From: Xanthomonas sacchari
GTDB taxonomy: Bacteria; Pseudomonadota; Gammaproteobacteria; Xanthomonadales; Xanthomonadaceae
Length of the DNA: 64,000 nt
Assembly: GCF_024266585.1 (NCBI RefSeq)
Contig: NZ_CP100647.1
Coordinates: 437,001-501,000, forward strand
Direction of reading: 5' to 3'
Shown in pieces: positions 1 to 7,979 of this stretch (its first letter is position 1; each line of letters starts with the position of its first letter). Below the pieces are notes generated by a model. The model saw only the letters and a program-made list of their open reading frames with translations, did not search any database and was not told the origin of the DNA. The position numbers and the translations under genes were made by a program.

Positions 1-1255
1 GCTGCCGCCGGGTCAGATGCAGGCGCAACAGCTCCACCCGCGCCTGCGCGTCGGGCAGGTCGACGAAGAAGATCTCGTCGAAGCGGCCCTTGCGCAGCAG
101 CTCGGCCGGCAGCTCGTGTACCTGGTTGGCGGTGGCGACGATGAACACTCCGGCGCTGCCGTCGGCGCTGCCGCGTTCGGCCATCCAGGTCAGCAGCGTG
201 CCGAGCACGCGCCGCGACACGCCGCCGTCCTCGCCGCCGCTGGCCAGGCCCTTCTCGATCTCGTCCATCCACAGCACGCACGGCGCCAGTTGCTCGACCG
301 CGGCCAGCGCGTCGCGCAGGTTCTTCTCGGTCTCGCCGTGGTACTTGGCGTACAGCGCGCCCATGTCCAGGCGCAGCAGCGGCACGCCGAACCCGGCCGC
401 GGTGGCCTTGGCCAGCATCGACTTGCCGCAGCCCTGCACGCCGAGCAGCAGCACGCCCTTGGGCGGGTCCAGCCCCGGCGGCGCGGTGCCGGCGAACACC
501 GCGCGGCGCTGCGTGATCCACTGCTTGAGCCGGCGCGCGCCGGCCACGTCCTCGAAGCGCGTGGCATCGTTGTCGTATTGCAGATGGCCGCTGCGGTTGA
601 GCAGTTCGAACTTGAGCTTGGCCAGCTGCGGCAGGTCCGCGGCGTTGAGCGCGCCGTCGGCGTAGATCAGTTGCCGGGCGATGCGCCGCGCGTCGATCAG
701 GCTGAGCCCGCGCAGGTTGCGCAGGATCTGCTTGACGGCGTCGCTGTCGACCTCGACCCGGCGCCCGCCGAACTCGCGCGCGTAGCCCTGCGCTTCCTCC
801 TGCACCATCTTCAACAGCGCGTTGGCGTCGGGCAGGCGCGGATTGAAGCGCGTCGCCAACGCTTCGAGTTCGGGCGGCAGTTCGATCCGCGTCCCGATCA
901 GCACCAGCACGTGCGGCTGGCAGTGGCGGCGTTCGACGATGTCGCGCAGCAGGCGCTGGTGGCTGGCGTAGCCCAGGTACGGGGTGACGTCGAGCAGCAG
1001 GTAGATGCCGCGCTGGTCGGCCTGCTTGATCGCCTGCAGCGCGGCGCTGGCGTCCGGCGGCCCGCTCGGCGGGTCTTCGCGGTCCAGGTCGATGCGGCGC
1101 AGGCCCTCGGTGATCGACCAGCGGTGCAGGGCGCGCCAGACCTGCATCAGCGCCTGCCGGAACAGATCGACGATGCGCGCCTCTTCCTGCGTCTCGATCA
1201 CGATCAGGGGCGTGTTGGCGCGGATCAGCGCGACCAGGTCCTGCAGCTCGCTCAT
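1..1255 (-). CDS. AAA-family ATPase, Ycf46-like (partial, C-terminus off window)
   Basis: The gene runs off the left edge, so only the first 418 residues are visible. The start is the minus-strand ATG reading MSELQDLVALIRANTPLIVI. The first ~240 residues form the long N-terminal region seen in Ycf46-type proteins. Then come Walker A GVQGCGKS (residues 272-279), Walker B LWMDEIEK and a sensor stretch ATANQVHELPAELLRKGRFD carrying the usual arginine. This is an ATP-driven remodelling protein of the AAA class; no substrate can be read from the sequence. It diverges from the ParA-like gene across a ~140-base gap. The family call is firm, the role unknown. Confidence 0.85.
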   Translation of the reverse strand, partial: MSELQDLVALIRANTPLIVIETQEEARIVDLFRQALMQVWRALHRWSITEGLRRIDLDREDPPSGPPDASAALQAIKQADQRGIYLLLDVTPYLGYASHQRLLRDIVERRHCQPHVLVLIGTRIELPPELEALATRFNPRLPDANALLKMVQEEAQGYAREFGGRRVEVDSDAVKQILRNLRGLSLIDARRIARQLIYADGALNAADLPQLAKLKFELLNRSGHLQYDNDATRFEDVAGARRLKQWITQRRAVFAGTAPPGLDPPKGVLLLGVQGCGKSMLAKATAAGFGVPLLRLDMGALYAKYHGETEKNLRDALAAVEQLAPCVLWMDEIEKGLASGGEDGGVSRRVLGTLLTWMAERGSADGSAGVFIVATANQVHELPAELLRKGRFDEIFFVDLPDAQARVELLRLHLTRRQ

Positions 1256-1396
1256 GGCATCGGAAGGCGAAGGGGGCCGCCACGATAGCAAGCCCGGCGC
1301 CGGCCGGCGTGCTGCCGGCCGTCGTGCTGGATGTTGACTACCGGCTGACGTAGGGCCGGTGTACGCTCCGGCTTCTTCCCCGGAAGCGAGGCGTGC

Positions 1397-2029
1397 ATGA
1401 AGACGATCCTGGTGGCCGGCTCCAAGGGCGGCGTGGGCAAGACCACGGTCGCCACGCACCTGGCGGCGTTCTATGCGCTGGCCGGCAAGCGCACGGTGTT
1501 GGCCGATGCCGATCCGCAGGGCTCCTCGACGCGTTGGGCCGAACGCCGCGCCGGGCTGGACAGCGCGGTGCTGCCGATCGACGCCAGTCGCAAGCGCACC
1601 TGGCGCGCGGGGCTGCCCGACGACGCGCAGCGGGTGATCGTCGACGCCGCCGCCGGCGCCATGGCCGAGGATCTGGCGCACTTCCTCGACGAGGCCGACG
1701 CGGTGGTGGTCCCGGTGATGCCGTCGGCGCTGGACATCGACGCCACCGTCGGTTTCCTCAACACCCTGGCCAAGGTGCCGCGGGTGCACCAGCGCAAGCT
1801 GCCGGTCGGGCTGGTGCTCAATCGCAGCAAGCCCTGGACCCACGCCACCCAGCAGGCGTTGGAGATGCTGGGCCAGTGGCCGTATCCGGTGGTGGCGCAA
1901 CTGCGCGACAGCCAGGCCTACGTGGTGCTGGTGGGGCTGGGCCGCAGCCTGTTCGATTACCGCTCCGCCCAGGTCCGCGACCACCAGCAGGACTGGGAAC
2001 CGTTGCTCAAGTGGCTCAAGAAGGCCTGA
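1397..2029 (+). CDS. ParA/MinD-like P-loop ATPase (orphan, 210 aa)
   Basis: The protein opens with a deviant Walker A (SKGGVGKTT, residues 9-17) followed by DADPQGSS, the signature of ParA-family ATPases, which dimerise on ATP and position cargo such as plasmids, chromosomes or protein complexes. At 210 residues it is shorter than chromosomal ParA (~260) and there is no ParB gene beside it, so it is more likely an orphan positioning ATPase. The ATG at 1397 opens directly on the P-loop strand. It is followed after 3 bases by sixA, suggesting one transcript with the three genes downstream. Confidence 0.88.
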   Translation: MKTILVAGSKGGVGKTTVATHLAAFYALAGKRTVLADADPQGSSTRWAERRAGLDSAVLPIDASRKRTWRAGLPDDAQRVIVDAAAGAMAEDLAHFLDEADAVVVPVMPSALDIDATVGFLNTLAKVPRVHQRKLPVGLVLNRSKPWTHATQQALEMLGQWPYPVVAQLRDSQAYVVLVGLGRSLFDYRSAQVRDHQQDWEPLLKWLKKA

Positions 2030-2032
2030 CCG

Positions 2033-2521
2033 ATGACCATCGTTTTGCGAGAAGTGATCCTGCTGCGCCATGCCCACGCCGAGCCGGCCGACACCGGCCA
2101 GGCCGATTTCGACCGGCCGCTGTCCCCGCACGGCCTGGCCGAGGCCGAGGCCGCCGGGCGTTGGCTGCTGGAGCAGCGGCTGGTGCCGGACCGGGTGCTG
2201 TGTTCGCCGGCGCGGCGCGCGCGCGAGACCCTGGAGGCGGTGCTGGGCCTGACCGGCTACGTCGAGCAGCGCCTGGAGCCGCGCATCTACGAAGCCACCT
2301 CCGGCACCCTGGCCGATCTGCTGGACGGCCATCGCGACGTCGAGCGGCTGCTGCTGGTCGGCCACAATCCGGGCCTGGAGCGGCTGGCGGCGCTGATGCA
2401 CAGCGGCCAGTCGGGCGACTACCGCGGCATGCCCACCGCCAGCGTCGCCGTGCTCGGGGTGCCGCACGACGCGGCGATCGAGCCGGGCGTGGCGCGGTTG
2501 ACCGCGTTCTGGTGGCCCTGA
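2033..2521 (+). CDS. sixA: SixA-type phosphohistidine phosphatase
   Basis: A small histidine-phosphatase-superfamily protein of 162 residues, the usual SixA size. The catalytic motif is LLRHAHAE (His13 would carry the phosphate), and the second active-site histidine is in VGHNPGLE (His111). SixA removes phosphate from histidine in phosphotransfer proteins (in Escherichia coli the HPt domain of ArcB or PTS-Ntr); the substrate here cannot be read. It sits 3 bases after the ParA-like gene and its stop overlaps the next start by 10 bases, so translational coupling is likely. Confidence 0.87.
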   Translation: MTIVLREVILLRHAHAEPADTGQADFDRPLSPHGLAEAEAAGRWLLEQRLVPDRVLCSPARRARETLEAVLGLTGYVEQRLEPRIYEATSGTLADLLDGHRDVERLLLVGHNPGLERLAALMHSGQSGDYRGMPTASVAVLGVPHDAAIEPGVARLTAFWWP

Positions 2522-3132
2522 GCCGGCTGCGCAGGGCACTGCGTCCGGCGCTGCGCGCCGCGCTGCTGCCGTTGTGCCTGCTGTGCGCCGTCGGCCATGC
2601 GCAGGTGCAGCCGGCGTTGTTGGCGCCGGGCGAGTATGGCCTGGACCCGGCGCAGTCGCGCTTCGGTTTCGAGATCCGCACTCGCTTCGGTCAGCGCATC
2701 GAAGGCTTCTTCCCGCGCTACGAGGGCACCGTGCAGGTGCTGCCCGACGGCCGCCACCAGGTGCGCCTGCGCCTGTTCACGGCCTACGTGGAGATCCCCG
2801 GCAAGCCGCGCTACACCAGCTGGATGCGCGGCGAGGACTTCTTCGACGCGCCGCGCTATCCCACCGTGTCCTTCGATTCGCAGCCGTTCTCGCCGCAGGT
2901 GCTGGGCAGGGGCGGGCCGATCCCCGGCACCCTGAGCATCCGCGGGGTCAGCCACCCCGAGACGCTGACCGTCATGCCGGCCGCATGCACCCGCCCAGGC
3001 TATGATTGCGACGTCATCAGCCGCGGTACGGTATTGCGTGGACGTTACGGAATGGACAAATGGGATCTGGCCTTGAGCGACCGGGTCACGTTCGTGCTGC
3101 GCGCACGCCTGACCGAGGCGGCCACTCGGTGA
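2512..3132 (+). CDS. YceI-like periplasmic lipocalin-fold protein
   Basis: I start this gene at the GTG at 2512, inside the end of sixA, because the product then opens with a basic stretch and a hydrophobic signal ending near GHAQ. The mature part (about residues 28-206) has the YceI pattern: YGLDPAQSRFGFEIRT, a central RGEDFFDAPRYPTVSFDS, and GTLSIRGVSHPETL. YceI proteins are periplasmic beta-barrels that bind isoprenoid-like lipids. Two cysteines near the C-terminus could pair. Its stop overlaps the next gene's GTG by four bases (GTGA). Confidence 0.82.
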   Translation: MALSRLRRALRPALRAALLPLCLLCAVGHAQVQPALLAPGEYGLDPAQSRFGFEIRTRFGQRIEGFFPRYEGTVQVLPDGRHQVRLRLFTAYVEIPGKPRYTSWMRGEDFFDAPRYPTVSFDSQPFSPQVLGRGGPIPGTLSIRGVSHPETLTVMPAACTRPGYDCDVISRGTVLRGRYGMDKWDLALSDRVTFVLRARLTEAATR

Positions 3133-5138
3133 CATCGCGATGGATGCGGGTGCTGGTGGTGGTGGCGCTGCTGCTGGGCAGCGGCTGCGCGAGCCTGTCG
3201 CAGGCGCAGCACGGCCGCGCCGTGGCGATCGCCGAGGCCGCGCGCGACCGCCAGCTCGACTGCACGCGCGGGGACCACTGCGCGTTGGCCTCGCCGCTGC
3301 GCGGGCTGGCCGGCAAGGCCTTCGCCCAGTCCGCCGACGGCGCCCCGCGGCACTACGCCACCATCCTCGACCACGGCGAAGAGGCGCTGGTGGCGCGGGT
3401 CAACCTGATCCGCAGCGCCAGCCGCAGCATCGACCTGCAGACCTACATCTTCGACAAGGACGACAGCGCGCGGCTGGTGATGGACGAACTGCTGGCCGCG
3501 GCGCGGCGCGGGGTCAAGGTGCGGGTGCTGATCGACCAGCTCTCGGCGATCTCCGACCTGCAGATCCTCGGCGCGCTGGCCGGCGCGCACGAGAACTTCT
3601 CGCTGCGCATCTACAACCCCACCTTCGGCCTGGCCAAGCCCAACTATTTCCACTACGCCGCCAGCGTGCTGTGCTGCTTCCGCCGCTTCAACCAGCGCAT
3701 GCACAACAAGCTGCTGGTGATCGACGACGCGATCGGCGTGGTCGGCGGGCGCAACTACCAGGACGATTACTACGACTGGGACGCCGAGTACAACTTCCGC
3801 GACCGCGACGTGCTGGTCGCCGGCCCGGTGGCACGCACGATGGCCGCCAACTTCGACGCCTACTGGGCGGCGCGGCGCAGCGTGCCGGTGGCGCGGCTCA
3901 ACGACGTCGGCAGGCTGCTGCTGCGCGAGGGCGTGCCGGCGATGCCGCCGGCGCAGTTCCTGCGTCCGGAGCGGGTGCAGCGGGTCAGCGAGGAGGCGGC
4001 CGATCCGGCCTTCGTCGAGAACGCCTTCGTGCTGCCGGCGTTGCCGGTCAAGCATGTGGACTACGTCGCCGACCTGCCGCAGAAGCACCGCCGCGAACAC
4101 GGCCCCAAGGCCATTTCCACCGCGCCCAGGCTCGACCGGCTGATCGCCGGCGCGCGCGAGGAAATCATGCTGCAGACGCCGTACCTGGTGCTGTCGGACC
4201 CGGCGCAGGAGATCTTCCGCGACCTGCGCAAGCGCACCCGGCCGCCGCGCGTGGTGGTGGCCACCAACAGCCTGGCGGCCACCGACAACCCGGTGGTGTA
4301 CGCGCTGTCCTACAAGTACAAGCGCCGCAACCTGCGCGAACTGGGCTTCGACATCTACGAGTACAAGCCGTTCCCGCTGGATGCGCCGGTGGACTACGCC
4401 AACCTGCTGCCGGCGCCGTTGCAGGGCGAGGTGCCGTCCGCGCCGGCCGGCGGCGAGCGCGGCGAGGCTGCCGGCAGCGGGCGCAACACGTTGCTGGGCG
4501 GCAGCGCCGCCGGGCGCAGTTCGCTGCTGGGCAGCGGCAGTGGCGGGCCGTCCGGCGGCCGCGGCGACGGCAGCCAGGTCGCGCGCCGCGTGCTGCGCAC
4601 CGAGACCCGCCCGTCCTACCTGAGCCGGCGCATCGCCAACCGGCCGCTGCCGGTGACCCGCGAGGGCGCGCGCATGGGCCTGCATGCCAAGTCGCTGGTG
4701 GTGGACCGCCGCGTCGGCGTGATCGGCACCCACAACTTCGACCCGCGCAGCGAGACCTACAACACCGAGGGCGCGGTGATCGTCGACGATCCGGCGTTCG
4801 CGCAGGCGCTGGCGGCCAGCATCGGCCGCGACATCGAGCCGGAGAACTCCTGGGTGGTGGCGCCGCGGGTCAAGCCGCCGGTGCTGTCGGGCCTGAACTA
4901 CAGCATGGGCAAGGTCTCCGAGGCGCTGCCGGTGCTGGATTTCTGGCCCTGGCGCTACGCCACCGACTACGAATTCCAGCCCGGCCCCGACTGCCCGGCG
5001 CCGCTGACCCGGCGCGACCCGGGCTTCCATCGCTGCTACAGCGCGGTCGGCGACTTCCCCGAGGTCAACGTCGGCCCCAAGTGGCTGCTGGTGCGGATGC
5101 TGACGGCGTTCGGCTCGGGGCTGGTGCCGATTCTCTGA
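3129..5138 (+). CDS. Phospholipase D / cardiolipin synthase-like lipoprotein
   Basis: The product has two HKD motifs, HNKLLVIDD (His192) and HAKSLVVDR (His519), the paired half-sites of phospholipase D and cardiolipin synthases, which transfer phosphatidyl groups between alcohols or water. The N-terminus carries a hydrophobic signal ending LLGSGCASL, a lipobox, so the protein is probably anchored outside the inner membrane. The chosen GTG overlaps the previous stop; an ATG at 3144 is the alternative. Unusual is a Gly/Ser/Ala-rich, probably disordered insert at about residues 437-485 between the domains. Best match in kind is the ClsC/YmdC-like group. Confidence 0.85.
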   Translation: MTSRWMRVLVVVALLLGSGCASLSQAQHGRAVAIAEAARDRQLDCTRGDHCALASPLRGLAGKAFAQSADGAPRHYATILDHGEEALVARVNLIRSASRSIDLQTYIFDKDDSARLVMDELLAAARRGVKVRVLIDQLSAISDLQILGALAGAHENFSLRIYNPTFGLAKPNYFHYAASVLCCFRRFNQRMHNKLLVIDDAIGVVGGRNYQDDYYDWDAEYNFRDRDVLVAGPVARTMAANFDAYWAARRSVPVARLNDVGRLLLREGVPAMPPAQFLRPERVQRVSEEAADPAFVENAFVLPALPVKHVDYVADLPQKHRREHGPKAISTAPRLDRLIAGAREEIMLQTPYLVLSDPAQEIFRDLRKRTRPPRVVVATNSLAATDNPVVYALSYKYKRRNLRELGFDIYEYKPFPLDAPVDYANLLPAPLQGEVPSAPAGGERGEAAGSGRNTLLGGSAAGRSSLLGSGSGGPSGGRGDGSQVARRVLRTETRPSYLSRRIANRPLPVTREGARMGLHAKSLVVDRRVGVIGTHNFDPRSETYNTEGAVIVDDPAFAQALAASIGRDIEPENSWVVAPRVKPPVLSGLNYSMGKVSEALPVLDFWPWRYATDYEFQPGPDCPAPLTRRDPGFHRCYSAVGDFPEVNVGPKWLLVRMLTAFGSGLVPIL

Positions 5139-5142
5139 TGGG

Positions 5143-5299
5143 CGGGGATTCGGGATTGGGGATGAGCAGCCATTCGGCTGCTGAAAAGCCGGGAGCCGCA
5201 AAAGCAAGTCCCCGCGACCGGATGCCCCGTGCAGGCGCGATAATGTCCGTGCAGGGGATGCCGCTCTTGCCAATCCCCAATCCCGAATCCCCAATCCCG
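5143..5299. repeat. Intergenic repeat element A with GGGATTGGGGA ends
   Basis: The element begins with GGGGATTCGGGATTGGGGAT, has a hairpin AGCAGCC-attc-GGCTGCT at 5165-5182, and ends with the inverted counterpart CAATCCCCAATCCCGAATCC. It fills the whole gap between two genes. A diverged copy lies in opposite orientation at 18435-18633: reading that copy on the minus strand, about 55 bases after the GGGATTGGGGATGA motif align with this one. It has no coding potential I would trust. Confidence 0.75.
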
Positions 5300-5307
5300 G
5301 CCCCAAA

Positions 5308-5727
5308 ATGTCCTTTCGCGAACCCGCCGATCTCGCCGTCCTCAACGCCGATTGCCGCGACACCCTGATCGCGCACCTGGGCATCGTCTTCACCGAGGCC
5401 GGGCCGGACTGGCTGCGGGCGACGATGCCGGTGGATGCGCGCACGCGGCAGCCGTACGGGCTGCTGCACGGCGGCGCGTCGGTGGTGCTGGCCGAGACCC
5501 TGGGCAGCACCGCCGGCAACCTGTGCGTGCAGCCGGGGCGCATCTGCGTGGGCCTGGAGATCAACGCCAACCACCTGCGCAGCGCGCGCAGCGGCACGGT
5601 CACCGGCACGGCGCGGCCGCTGCACGTGGGCCGGTCCACCCAGGTGTGGGAGATCCACATCGAGGACGCGGCGGGCAAGCCGGTGTGCGTGTCGCGGCTG
5701 ACCCTGGCGGTGGTCGACCGCGGCTGA
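5308..5727 (+). CDS. Hotdog-fold acyl-CoA thioesterase, PaaI/YdiI type
   Basis: A 139-residue single-domain hotdog protein. The YGLLHGGASVVLAETLGS segment is the conserved helix of PaaI/YdiI-type thioesterases, with the glutamate (AETLGS) in the catalytic position. Such enzymes hydrolyse acyl- or aryl-CoA thioesters; the closest pattern is YdiI/MenI, which acts on 1,4-dihydroxy-2-naphthoyl-CoA, but this lineage normally uses ubiquinone, so a general clean-up thioesterase is as likely. It stands alone between a repeat element and an acyltransferase gene. Confidence 0.85.
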   Translation: MSFREPADLAVLNADCRDTLIAHLGIVFTEAGPDWLRATMPVDARTRQPYGLLHGGASVVLAETLGSTAGNLCVQPGRICVGLEINANHLRSARSGTVTGTARPLHVGRSTQVWEIHIEDAAGKPVCVSRLTLAVVDRG

Positions 5728-5804
5728 CGCCGTGCGCGCGGCGCGCGCGTCTTCAGGGTGACACAATTCTCCGTTAGGCCCCCGCTTCCGGTACCCTTAT
5801 CCCA

Positions 5805-6599
5805 ATGAGCGAGTTCTCCCCACCCGCCATGCGCCAATACGGTGGGGCGCTGCGCTGGGTTCGTTACGGCTACCGCGTGCCGCTGCTGGCGTTGCACGTG
5901 CTGTTGTCGCTGCCGTTCCTGCTGGTGTGCATGGCGCTGTCGCCCGGCCGCGCCGGCACCGAGTCCTTCGGCGACCGCGTGGTCTGCTGGTGGTCGACCT
6001 GGCTGCTGCGCATCTTCGGCCTGCGCGTGCGCCGCATCGGCACGCCGCTGCCCAACCCGGCGCTGTTCGTGGCCAACCACGTCAGCTGGATCGACATCGT
6101 GATGCTGCACAGCCAGCGCATGATGGGTTTCGTCGCCAAGCGCGAGATCGCCGGCTGGCCGCTGGTCGGCTGGCTGGCCACCCGTGGGCAGACCATCTTC
6201 CACCAGCGCGGCAGCACCGAGTCGCTGGGCGGGGTGCTGCAGGCGATGCTGGAGCGGCTGCGTTCCGGGCGCTCGGTCGGGGTGTTCCCGGAAGGGCGCA
6301 CCCGCAGCGGCCAGGACGTGGGGCCGTTCCACGCGCGCATCTTCCAGGCCGCGGTCGAGGCCGAGGTGGCGGTGCAGCCGGTGGCGCTGCGCTACGGCGC
6401 CGGCGGCTCGGCGCAGCAGATCGTCGCGTTCGGGCCGCACGAGAGTTTCTTCGCCAACTTCCTGCGTCTGCTCGGCGAGCCGGGGCGGGTGGCCGAGGTG
6501 CATTTCCTGGAGCCGATCCGGCTGCAGGACGTGGAAGGGCGCCGGCGCATCGCCGAGACGTCGCGCGCGCGCATCGTCACGGCAATGGCACAACCCTGA
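5805..6599 (+). CDS. Lysophospholipid acyltransferase, PlsC-like
   Basis: A 264-residue membrane-bound acyltransferase. It has an N-terminal membrane segment (about residues 24-48), the catalytic NHVSWID motif (the NHxxxxD box) and VFPEGRT (the FPEGxR phosphate-binding motif). Enzymes of this family move an acyl chain to the sn-2 position of lysophosphatidic acid or related lipids. A second, shorter acyltransferase lies at 53408-54010, so this copy may be either the housekeeping PlsC or a specialised version. The hydrolase gene follows after 67 bases. Confidence 0.88.
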   Translation: MSEFSPPAMRQYGGALRWVRYGYRVPLLALHVLLSLPFLLVCMALSPGRAGTESFGDRVVCWWSTWLLRIFGLRVRRIGTPLPNPALFVANHVSWIDIVMLHSQRMMGFVAKREIAGWPLVGWLATRGQTIFHQRGSTESLGGVLQAMLERLRSGRSVGVFPEGRTRSGQDVGPFHARIFQAAVEAEVAVQPVALRYGAGGSAQQIVAFGPHESFFANFLRLLGEPGRVAEVHFLEPIRLQDVEGRRRIAETSRARIVTAMAQP

Positions 6600-6666
6600 A
6601 CGGGGCGACACCGAACGGATCGCACCTGACCGATTACTCCAGTCGGCAGGCGCAAGCTCGCTCTCC

Positions 6667-7659
6667 ATGAACGCAACCGATTACTCCCCCCCACGCTGGC
6701 TGCGCAACCCGCACGTCCAATCGGTCCTGGGTTCCAGCCTGCTGCGTGTGCGCCGTGGCGAGCAGCTGCTGGCCGCCAGCGGCGCCACCACCACCTCGCA
6801 CATCCTCGACGGCGGCGACGGCGTGCGCCTGCAGGGCTGGCTCAGCGTGCCGGCCGGCGCCCCGCCGCGCGGCACCGTGCTGCTGCTGCACGGCTGGGAA
6901 GGCAGCGCCGATTCCAGCTACATGCGCCTGACCGCGGCGAAGATGCTGGCGCTGGGCTACCAGGTGTTCCGGCTCAACTTCCGCGACCACGGCGGCACCC
7001 ACCACCTCAACGTGGACCTGTTCCACTCCGAGCGCCTGGACGAAGTGGTCAACGCCGCCTGCGACCTGTGGCAGCGGTTCCCGGCGCCGACGCTGCTGGC
7101 GGCCGGCTATTCGCTGGGCGGCAATTTCGCCCTGCGCCTGGCGCTGCGCGCGCCGTCCGCGGGCCTGCCGCTGCGCCACGTCGCCGCGGTGTGCCCGTTG
7201 CTGGACCCGGCCACCACCATGCAGCGGATCGAGAACGGCCCGCAGTTCTACGACTGGTATTTCCGCCGCAAGTGGCGCGAGTCGCTGCTGCGCAAGCGCG
7301 AACTGTTCCCCGACCGCCACGGCTACGACGACGCCACCCTGGCGCTGGACATGCGCGGGCTGATGGCCTGGCTGGCCGAGCGCCATGCCGGCTTCGCCAG
7401 CCTGGACGCCTACTTCGACAGCTACTGCATCGCCGGCGAGCGCCTGCTCGGCCTCAGCGTGCCGGCCGACATCCTGATGGCCGAGGACGACCCGGTGATC
7501 CCGCTGGACGACTTCCGCAACTGGCGCCTGCCCGAGGTGGCGCGGCTGGAGATCGCACGCTGGGGCGGCCATTGCGGCTTCATCGAGAATGCGCGCGGCG
7601 ACGGTTTCGCCGAACGCTGGGTGGCCGAGCGGCTGACCGAGGGGCTGGTGGAGGCGTAG
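6667..7659 (+). CDS. YheT-like alpha/beta hydrolase
   Basis: A 330-residue hydrolase of the YheT/ABHD1 type. The start region has the family's WLRNPHVQSVLGS, the nucleophile elbow is GYSLGGN (Ser), and the late acid and histidine are in AEDDPVIP and GGHCGFIEN. The substrate is probably an ester, but members of this family are mostly uncharacterised. The ATG at 6667 gives the standard N-terminus. It may be co-transcribed with the acyltransferase before it, which would fit a lipid role (inference). Confidence 0.87.
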   Translation: MNATDYSPPRWLRNPHVQSVLGSSLLRVRRGEQLLAASGATTTSHILDGGDGVRLQGWLSVPAGAPPRGTVLLLHGWEGSADSSYMRLTAAKMLALGYQVFRLNFRDHGGTHHLNVDLFHSERLDEVVNAACDLWQRFPAPTLLAAGYSLGGNFALRLALRAPSAGLPLRHVAAVCPLLDPATTMQRIENGPQFYDWYFRRKWRESLLRKRELFPDRHGYDDATLALDMRGLMAWLAERHAGFASLDAYFDSYCIAGERLLGLSVPADILMAEDDPVIPLDDFRNWRLPEVARLEIARWGGHCGFIENARGDGFAERWVAERLTEGLVEA

Positions 7660-7979
7660 CCGGCGGGCGACCTCGCCCGCGGCGGGCTTGCGCCAGCCAG
7701 GCAGGGCAGGCGCACACCGCGTCCGGGTGCGGCGCGCGGCGATGCGCCTTCCGCCGTTCTCGCACCACCGTCGCCACCACGTAGCGCGACCCCCGCGCAC
7801 TCGGCGATCTGCGCAGGCCAGCATTCTCGGCGCGGGTCGCCGTCCGCGACGTCTCCTCCTCGTGGCGCCGGCGACAAGGCGCTGCCGGCAACGTCCGTGC
7901 CCCGGTGCGGCCGCAGGCGCCCGCGCAGGGCGGCCCGATGCTCCCGCTACAATGCGGGTTTGCCCCGAGCCGGAACTCC
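7660..7979. other. 320-base non-coding gap
   Basis: I see no gene here; the open frames are GC-driven and resemble no protein. Near its right end, 27 bases before the next ATG, TACAAT (7948-7953) is a good -10 hexamer for the TPR-sulfotransferase gene; no convincing -35 is visible at the right distance. Confidence 0.5.

Noticed and set aside
1334-1367. Sigma-70 promoter TTGACT ... TACGCT before the ParA-like gene
   Set aside because: The spacer is 22 bases, too long for a normal promoter, and the -10 match is weak.
3045-6668. A 1207-codon open frame on the minus strand
   Set aside because: It runs antisense to four well-supported genes, is made of Arg/Ala/Gln/His-rich low-complexity sequence and reflects GC-rich third positions; the same holds for the other long antisense frames, such as 7947-9971 and 42532-44199.
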